This document shows, piece by piece, positions 17,021 to 20,922 of a stretch of DNA of 20,922 nucleotides (the stretch's first letter is position 1; each line of letters starts with the position of its first letter). The stretch comes from an uncultured Mycolicibacterium sp. (GTDB taxonomy: Bacteria; Actinomycetota; Actinomycetes; Mycobacteriales; Mycobacteriaceae). The notes below the pieces were generated by a model. That model saw only the letters and a list, made by a program, of their open reading frames with translations, did no database searches and was not told the DNA's origin. The position numbers and the translations under genes were made by a program. The stretch covers positions 1 through 20,922 of the forward strand of contig NZ_CALDGS010000067.1 in assembly GCF_937941905.1 (NCBI RefSeq), read 5' to 3'.

Positions 17021-17048
17021 ATAACGACGTCATTCTTGAGTCTGTTCC
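17021..17048 (-). promoter_or_regulatory. SigH-type promoter of clpB
   Basis: On the minus strand GGAACA (17043-17048) and CGTTAT (17021-17026) are separated by 16 nt, fitting the SigH pattern GGAAYA - N16-20 - CGTT. The -35 element lies inside the HAIR operator spacer and arm region. M. tuberculosis clpB is known to be SigH-dependent. A transcript of about 35 nt before the GTG is predicted. Confidence 0.7.
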
Positions 17049-17055
17049 GCTCAAG
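17035..17055. promoter_or_regulatory. HAIR element, HspR operator of clpB
   Basis: CTTGAGT (17035-17041), 7 nt, then GCTCAAG (17049-17055) matches the HspR consensus CTTGAGT-N7-ACTCAAG with a single difference. HspR represses dnaK and clpB operons in actinobacteria. The site overlaps the clpB SigH -35 element. HspR itself is not encoded in the window. Confidence 0.88.
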
Positions 17056-17068
17056 TCTGAAAATCTAG

Positions 17069-17095
17069 CGGAGTGCTCCGTCACATTCGGCCGAA
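17069..17095. repeat. Two adjacent short palindromes in the clpB/CYTH intergenic region
   Basis: CGGAGTGCTCCG (17069-17080) and the perfect TTCGGCCGAA (17086-17095) lie between the HAIR site and the promoter of the CYTH gene. They could be operator half-sites for the plus-strand gene. They may also be chance. Confidence 0.3.
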
Positions 17096-17102
17096 CCGGG
17101 GT

Positions 17103-17114
17103 TAGCGTGCCTGT
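17103..17114 (+). promoter_or_regulatory. Leaderless promoter -10 of the CYTH gene
   Basis: TAGCGT (17103-17108) matches TANNNT and is followed by 6 nt and the ATG at 17115. No Shine-Dalgarno sequence is seen. Confidence 0.6.
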
Positions 17115-17738
17115 ATGTCCGATACCGGCTTCGGCGACTTCGAGTTCGAGCGGAAGTTCTTCGTCGGCGAGATGCCGGCCGTCGCGGCCGCCGACCCCAG
17201 CCCCGTCCTGATCGCGCAGGCCTACCTGTTCCGCGCCGACGGGTACGCGGTGCGGGTGCGCCTGCAGGGACCCGCCCCGGTCGAGATCCCGGACCGCCCG
17301 GCCGACGTCGTGCACGCCCTCGGCGAGGACGGCATCGGCACCATGACCGCCAAGGGCCCGGCCGTCGGCGGCACCCGCTACGAGGCCGAACGGGAGATCG
17401 ACCCGGTGGTGGCCGGGGAGATCATCGCCCGCGCCGACCACGTGGTGCTCAAGGTGCGCACCTCGGTCTGGCTGGGCGAGGACGGCTGGACCATCGACCG
17501 CTTCCTGGCCGCCAACGCGCCGCTCATCCTGGCCGAGGTGGAGCGCAACACCCCGGTGGTGGACCTGCAGATCCCGCCGTTCTGCCGCACCGAGGTCAGC
17601 GAGGACGAGCGGTTCCGCAACGAGTACCTGGCCTACACCCCGTTCTCCGGCTGGGCCGCCGACTACCTCCGCGAGCTCGAGCGGGTCGGGCCGGTGTTCC
17701 TGGAGGGACTCGGCCACAATCGGTTCGACGGCTGCTGA
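17115..17738 (+). CDS. CYTH-domain triphosphate tunnel metalloenzyme
   Basis: This 207-residue protein has the ExExK signature of CYTH proteins (E10, E12, K14 in FEFERKFFV). The charged tunnel strands follow: YAVRVRL (R47, R49), TMTAKG (K80), YEAERE (E90, E92), LKVRTS and LAEVE (E141, E143). Such proteins bind triphosphates and a divalent metal inside a beta tunnel and act as tripolyphosphatases, thiamine triphosphatases or cyclases. The activity here cannot be assigned. A stretch at about 52-74 looks like an insertion between two tunnel strands. It is divergent from clpB with 134 bp between and has its own leaderless promoter. It does not look like part of an operon, since a short hairpin follows its stop. 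Confidence 0.88.
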   Translation: MSDTGFGDFEFERKFFVGEMPAVAAADPSPVLIAQAYLFRADGYAVRVRLQGPAPVEIPDRPADVVHALGEDGIGTMTAKGPAVGGTRYEAEREIDPVVAGEIIARADHVVLKVRTSVWLGEDGWTIDRFLAANAPLILAEVERNTPVVDLQIPPFCRTEVSEDERFRNEYLAYTPFSGWAADYLRELERVGPVFLEGLGHNRFDGC

Positions 17739-17740
17739 CC

Positions 17741-17760
17741 CCGGGCCCGCGGATGCCCGG
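17741..17760 (+). terminator. Short GC hairpin after the CYTH gene
   Basis: CCGGGC (17741-17746) pairs with GCCCGG (17755-17760) around an 8-nt loop, 2 nt past the stop. There is no U-tract, so it is a weak or mycobacterial-type terminator candidate. Confidence 0.4.
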
Positions 17761-17770
17761 CCCGACGCGC

Positions 17771-17782
17771 TAGGTTGCTGCG
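17771..17782 (+). promoter_or_regulatory. Leaderless promoter -10 of the GAP-family gene
   Basis: TAGGTT (17771-17776) matches TANNNT and is followed by 6 nt and the GTG at 17783. Confidence 0.55.
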
Positions 17783-18436
17783 GTGGCAGCGATCCTGGCC
17801 GACCTGATCCCGCTGGCGCTCGTCGTCGCGTTGTCGCCGTTGTCGGTCATCCCGGCGGTGCTGGTGCTGCAGACACCCCGGCCGCGGCCGACCGCACTGG
17901 CGTTCACCGCCGGCTGGCTGTTCGGGCTGGCCGCGCTCACCGCGGTGTTCGTCGCTCTGGGCAACGCGCTCGACGGCGACCTGCAGCCGCCCGGTTGGGC
18001 GGCCTGGCTGCGGATCGTGGTCGGGGCGGGGCTGATCGGCTTCGGGGTCTACCGCTTCCTGACCCGTCACCGCGCCGCGCACCAGCCGCGCTGGATGCGG
18101 GCCCTGGCCGCGGTGACCCCGCCGCGCGCGGCGGCCACGGCGGTGGTGCTCGTGGCGGCGAACCCGAAGGTGCTGTTCATGTGCATCGCGGCCGGGCTGG
18201 CCATCGGCACCGACGGGCCGCAGGCCCGCCCCGCGCTCGCGGTGCTGTGCTTCGCCCTGCTCGCCGGTTCCACCGTGCTGCTGCCGACGGCGGCCTACGC
18301 CGCCTCCGGGGACCGGCTGCGCGGCCCGATCGACGCGCTCGGCGCCTGGATGGAGCGCCGGCACGCCCTGCTGGTCGCGGCGATCCTCGTCGTGCTCGGC
18401 GCGATGGTCCTCGCCAAGGGACTGCACGCCCTGTAG
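17783..18436 (+). CDS. GAP/Sap-family (LysE-like) integral membrane protein
   Basis: The 217-residue protein has about six hydrophobic helices: roughly 7-28, 38-60, 74-92, 117-142, 150-172 and 194-215. Between helices it has short basic loops (RHRAAHQPRWMR). The start LADLIPLALVVALSPLSVIPAVLVL, with Pro at the ends of helix 1, and the NPKVLFM segment near 125-131 are typical of GAP (Sap) proteins. That group includes mycobacterial proteins linked to export of glycopeptidolipid or sulfolipid, and it is related to LysE exporters. The cargo is unknown, and no lipid biosynthesis gene lies immediately beside it. The GTG start is chosen from the promoter spacing. Confidence 0.82.
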   Translation: MAAILADLIPLALVVALSPLSVIPAVLVLQTPRPRPTALAFTAGWLFGLAALTAVFVALGNALDGDLQPPGWAAWLRIVVGAGLIGFGVYRFLTRHRAAHQPRWMRALAAVTPPRAAATAVVLVAANPKVLFMCIAAGLAIGTDGPQARPALAVLCFALLAGSTVLLPTAAYAASGDRLRGPIDALGAWMERRHALLVAAILVVLGAMVLAKGLHAL

Positions 18437-18449
18437 CCCGGCGCCGGGC
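18436..18449 (+). terminator. GC palindrome after the GAP-family gene
   Basis: GCCCGGCGCCGGGC is a perfect palindrome starting at the last base of the stop codon. It may form a stem-loop at the transcript end, but it lacks both a loop of normal size and a U-tract. The remaining 60 bases to the next gene are GC-rich and hold the next promoter. Confidence 0.3.
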
Positions 18450-18496
18450 GCGGTGCGGCCGCCGCTCGGCCGAACGGGCCGGCCGCCGGCCTCACC

Positions 18497-18510
18497 TACA
18501 CTCGACGGGC
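18497..18510 (+). promoter_or_regulatory. Promoter -10 of the flavohemoglobin-like gene
   Basis: TACACT (18497-18502) matches TANNNT and ends 8 nt before the GTG at 18511, compatible with a leaderless or near-leaderless transcript. Confidence 0.55.
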
Positions 18511-19671
18511 GTGGGGTTGGAAGACCGCGAGTCCTTGCGCATCCTGCGCGATGCGGTTGATCCGGACCACGGCTCCGACGAGGTGGTCCGCACCTTCTAC
18601 ACCCGCTGGTTCGCCCGGGACCTCTCGGCGCGCGACCTGTTCCCGCCCGACATGGCCGAGCAGCGCGCCACCATCGCCGCGGCGCTGACCTGGCTGTTCG
18701 GCCAACTCGTGGACCGGCGCGCCCAGGAGCCGGTGTCGTTCCTGGCGCAGTTGGGCCGCGATCACCGCAAATACGGTGTGACACCGGCGCATTACGAGTC
18801 GATGCGGGACGCGCTGTACACCTCGCTGCGCGACCACCTTGCCGACCGCTGGGACGCCCGGCTCGACGCGGCGGCCCGGGATGCGCTGACCCTGTTCACC
18901 GGCGTGATGAGTGGTGCGGCCGACGCCGAGCCGGGGCCGGCCTACCGCGACGGCACGGTGGTGGAGGTCCTGCGGGTCACCCGCGACGTCGCGGTGGTGC
19001 GGCTGCAGCTCGACGCGCCGCTGGACTACCACCCGGGCCAGTACGTCACGGTGCAGGTGCCGCAGTGGCCGCGGCGCTGGCGCTACCTGAGCCCGGCGGT
19101 GCCGTGCGACGCCGGCGGCGCGATCGAGTTCCACGTCAAGTCGGTGATCGGCGGCATGGTGAGCCCGGCGATCGTCAACGAGACCCGGCCCGGGGACCGC
19201 TGGCGGATCTCCAGCCCGCACGGCGGGCTGCACGTCGACCGTGAGGACGGGGACGTGCTGATGATCGCCGGCAGCACCGGGCTGGCGCCGCTGCGCACCC
19301 TGATCATGGATCTCACCCGGTTCGGCGAGAACCCGCGGGTGCACCTGTTCTTCGGCGGCCGGTTCCCGTGCGATCTCTACGACCTGCCGACGCTGTGGCA
19401 GATCGCCGCGACGAATCCGTGGCTGTCGGTGACCCCGGTCTCGGAGTTCGACACCGATCCGCCGTGGGCGGCGGACTACCCCGACCCGCGGCCGCCGCGC
19501 GGCCTGCACGTGCGCCAGACCGGCACCCTGGCCGAGGTGGTCACCCGCTACGGGGCCTGGAGCGACCGGCAGATCCTGATCTGCGGCAGCCGGGCCATGG
19601 TGGAGGCGACCCGGGCGGCGCTGATCGCCCGGGGGGCGCCGCCGGAGCGAATCCAGCACGACCCCTGGTGA
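18511..19671 (+). CDS. Type II flavohemoglobin-like globin-reductase, Rv0385-like
   Basis: This 386-residue protein has a globin domain (1-135), an FAD-binding domain (about 143-240) and an NAD-binding domain (about 246-386). In the globin, FYTRWF gives a B10 Tyr at 30, and GRDHRKYGVTPAHY aligns with the Hmp region that holds the proximal histidine, giving H85. The reductase has HPGQYVTVQ, GSTGLAPLR (254-262) and ILICGSRAMV. The usual RxYS flavin motif is altered to R191-Y-L-S194. This, and the position beside clpB, match type II flavohemoglobins such as M. tuberculosis Rv0385, which differ from NO-detoxifying Hmp and were linked to D-lactate oxidation. Function in this organism is inferred. 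It starts at GTG 18511 because the globin begins there. It ends 4 nt from the convergent methyltransferase gene. Confidence 0.88.
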   Translation: MGLEDRESLRILRDAVDPDHGSDEVVRTFYTRWFARDLSARDLFPPDMAEQRATIAAALTWLFGQLVDRRAQEPVSFLAQLGRDHRKYGVTPAHYESMRDALYTSLRDHLADRWDARLDAAARDALTLFTGVMSGAADAEPGPAYRDGTVVEVLRVTRDVAVVRLQLDAPLDYHPGQYVTVQVPQWPRRWRYLSPAVPCDAGGAIEFHVKSVIGGMVSPAIVNETRPGDRWRISSPHGGLHVDREDGDVLMIAGSTGLAPLRTLIMDLTRFGENPRVHLFFGGRFPCDLYDLPTLWQIAATNPWLSVTPVSEFDTDPPWAADYPDPRPPRGLHVRQTGTLAEVVTRYGAWSDRQILICGSRAMVEATRAALIARGAPPERIQHDPW

Positions 19672-19681
19672 CCGGTCACCA
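19666..19681. terminator. 16-bp perfect palindrome holding both convergent stop codons
   Basis: TGGTGACCGGTCACCA equals its own reverse complement. The TGA of the flavohemoglobin-like gene (19669-19671) and the TGA of the minus-strand gene (19676-19678) sit symmetrically in its arms. It could act as a compact bidirectional terminator, though the loop would be at most about 4 nt. Confidence 0.4.
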
Positions 19682-20356
19682 CACCCCGGGCACCAGCCGG
19701 TAGCGCACCCGCTCGGTGTACTCGCGGTAGCCGTCGAGTTCGGCGACGAGCAGCCGCTCCTCGTCGTGGATCCGGCAGGCCAGCACCAGCACCCCGGGCA
19801 CGACCAGCCCCAGCCCGCACCAGGAGCCGAGGGCGAGCGGGATGCCGAGCATCATCACCACGTTCCCGGCGTACATGGGGTGGCGGACCAGCCCGTACAG
19901 GCCGGTGGTGGCCAGCTTCTGGCCGGCCTCGACCCGCACGGTGGCGGCGGCGTAGTTGTTCTGCAGCACCACCAGCACCGGCGTCATCAGCCCGATCGCC
20001 ACCAGCAGGTCCCCGGCGACCACCACCGGTGTGGGCACGGCGGACCAGCCCAGCCGGTGGTCCAGCGCACTCACCACGAGCATGCTCAGCAGCGAGAGCC
20101 ACAACCCGGCCATCACCGCCTTCTGCACCGGCCGGGTCTCGGCCGCCGGCCCGCCCCGCATCCGGCGCTGCAGCGCCTCCGGGTTGTTGAAGTACAGGTA
20201 GGCGCTGGAGGCCCAGGTGGCCAGCGTGAACACCACCAGCAGCACCCAGGCCTGCCAGTAGTGCACGGTGCCGGCCACCGCGAAGATGATGATGCCGAAC
20301 AGCACCGGCTCGACCAGGCCGGTGATCATCAGGCGCAGTGCGGGTTTCACCGTCAC
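19676..20356 (-). CDS. Isoprenylcysteine carboxyl methyltransferase-like membrane protein
   Basis: The 226-residue protein has about five transmembrane segments (roughly 10-30, 34-55, 80-98, 110-132 and 168-195). It ends with the ICMT/phospholipid-methyltransferase signature TTGLYGLVRHPMYAGN (150-165), then DEERLL (198-203) and GYREYTERVRYRLVP. Such enzymes use S-adenosylmethionine to methylate a carboxyl, amine or other group on a lipid-like substrate at the membrane. Bacterial substrates are mostly unknown. The GTG at 20356 lies 4 nt after the stop of the upstream NRPS gene, with GGTGAGG as its ribosome site, so the two are co-transcribed and perhaps act on the same product. That link is inference. 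Confidence 0.85.
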   Translation of the reverse strand: MTVKPALRLMITGLVEPVLFGIIIFAVAGTVHYWQAWVLLVVFTLATWASSAYLYFNNPEALQRRMRGGPAAETRPVQKAVMAGLWLSLLSMLVVSALDHRLGWSAVPTPVVVAGDLLVAIGLMTPVLVVLQNNYAAATVRVEAGQKLATTGLYGLVRHPMYAGNVVMMLGIPLALGSWCGLGLVVPGVLVLACRIHDEERLLVAELDGYREYTERVRYRLVPGVW

Positions 20357-20360
20357 GACC

Positions 20361-20922
20361 TCACCGCCGCCCGGTCGCGTCGCGGTCGAGCAGCCGGCTC
20401 AGCGTGCGCGGGGTGGGTGCCCGGAACAGCGCCGAGACCGGCAGCCGGGTGCGCAACATCCGGTTGACCGCGGCGACGGCGCGCATGGCCGACAGCGAGT
20501 CGCCGCCGAGGTCGAAGAACGAGTCGTCGACGCCGACGTCGTCGCGGTCGAGCACCTCGCCGAAGATCCCGCAGACCACGGAGGTGTCCGGGGTGAGCGG
20601 CCCGTCGGCGTGCGGTTCGGGGGCGGCCGGCCGCCGGGTGCCGACCGGGCGCGGCTCGCCGACGAGCTCGCCCGGCGCCCGGTCGGGGTGGGCGGTGAGC
20701 TCGGCGAGCAGCCGCCGGAACCGGTCGACGAGGTCGCGCACGTCGGCCTCGCCGAACACGTCGGTGCGGTACTGCACGAACAGTTCGAGCTCGTCGCCCG
20801 GGATGGCCTGCACGGCCAGCGGGTAGTGGTAGAGGTCGCGGGCCTGCACCCCGGTCACGACCGGCCCGTCGTCGGTGAGGGCGGCGGGGTCCAGCGGGTA
20901 GTTCTCGTAGACGAACAGCGTG
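20361..20922 (-). CDS. Nonribosomal peptide synthetase, 3' end (condensation domain end plus carrier protein); partial
   Basis: The gene runs off the right edge, so only about 187 C-terminal residues are seen. The first part (TLFVYENYPLDPAAL, then YHYPLAVQAIPGDELELFVQYRTDVF and VRDLVDRFRRLLAEL) is the end of a condensation domain. After a Pro-rich linker of about 40 residues comes a peptidyl carrier protein with DDSFFDLGGDSLSAMRAV, whose phosphopantetheine serine is the codon at 20498-20496. The protein ends about 30 residues beyond the carrier domain. No adenylation domain lies between condensation and carrier, and no thioesterase follows, so the last module loads or receives its substrate in trans. 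The product is unknown. The internal GTG at 20858 is not the real start. Confidence 0.88.
   Translation of the reverse strand, partial: TLFVYENYPLDPAALTDDGPVVTGVQARDLYHYPLAVQAIPGDELELFVQYRTDVFGEADVRDLVDRFRRLLAELTAHPDRAPGELVGEPRPVGTRRPAAPEPHADGPLTPDTSVVCGIFGEVLDRDDVGVDDSFFDLGGDSLSAMRAVAAVNRMLRTRLPVSALFRAPTPRTLSRLLDRDATGRR

Overview
The window is very GC-rich actinobacterial DNA and most resembles a rapid-growing mycobacterium (Mycolicibacterium-like). Four things point there. ClpB is 848 residues long with an HspR-type operator. The terminators carry the motif GCGAGCAGACGCAAAA. Many genes start directly behind a TANNNT -10 box, which is the leaderless arrangement common in mycobacteria. Gene content and order also recall the M. 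tuberculosis Rv0365c-Rv0385 neighbourhood. That comparison is from memory, not from a search, and the species cannot be fixed from the sequence.

Left part (1-6250), all on the minus strand. A XdhC/CoxI-type molybdoenzyme maturation gene stands alone behind a terminator and its own leaderless promoter. To its right lies a tightly coupled three-gene operon read right to left: a GH76-like glycosidase, an acetoacetyl-CoA synthetase and a NhaA Na+/H+ antiporter fused to a DsbA-like thioredoxin domain. A perfect 20-bp palindrome separates this operon from a divergent tetR-MFS efflux pair (6272-8415). The MFS gene runs 117 nt antisense into the end of a TrmH/SpoU methyltransferase gene.

Middle part (8299-14348). 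A minus-strand operon holds, in order of transcription, a membrane-anchored Rv0383c-like protein, a short-chain dehydrogenase, an Rv0381c-like lipoprotein and the SpoU methyltransferase. Next comes a self-contained regulatory and catabolic-looking module: a TetR regulator divergent from a KshA-like Rieske oxygenase that overlaps a dihydrodipicolinate-reductase-like dehydrogenase. A strong hairpin terminator closes the module against the convergent clpB.

Right part (14434-20922). clpB has a promoter in which a SigH-like -35/-10 pair overlaps a HAIR (HspR) operator. Divergent from it is a CYTH/triphosphate-tunnel protein, then a GAP/Sap-type membrane protein and a type II flavohemoglobin-like globin-reductase, all on plus. 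Convergent with these is a minus-strand pair: the 3' end of an NRPS gene (condensation domain followed directly by a carrier protein, with no adenylation or thioesterase domain) and an isoprenylcysteine-methyltransferase-like membrane protein.

No tRNA, rRNA, CRISPR array, insertion sequence or phage feature was seen, and no gene-free stretch exceeds about 135 bases. Nothing here is clearly a new defence or mobile system. The least explained parts are the Rieske module, the NRPS C-PCP terminus with its methyltransferase partner, and the dense set of palindromic control sites.
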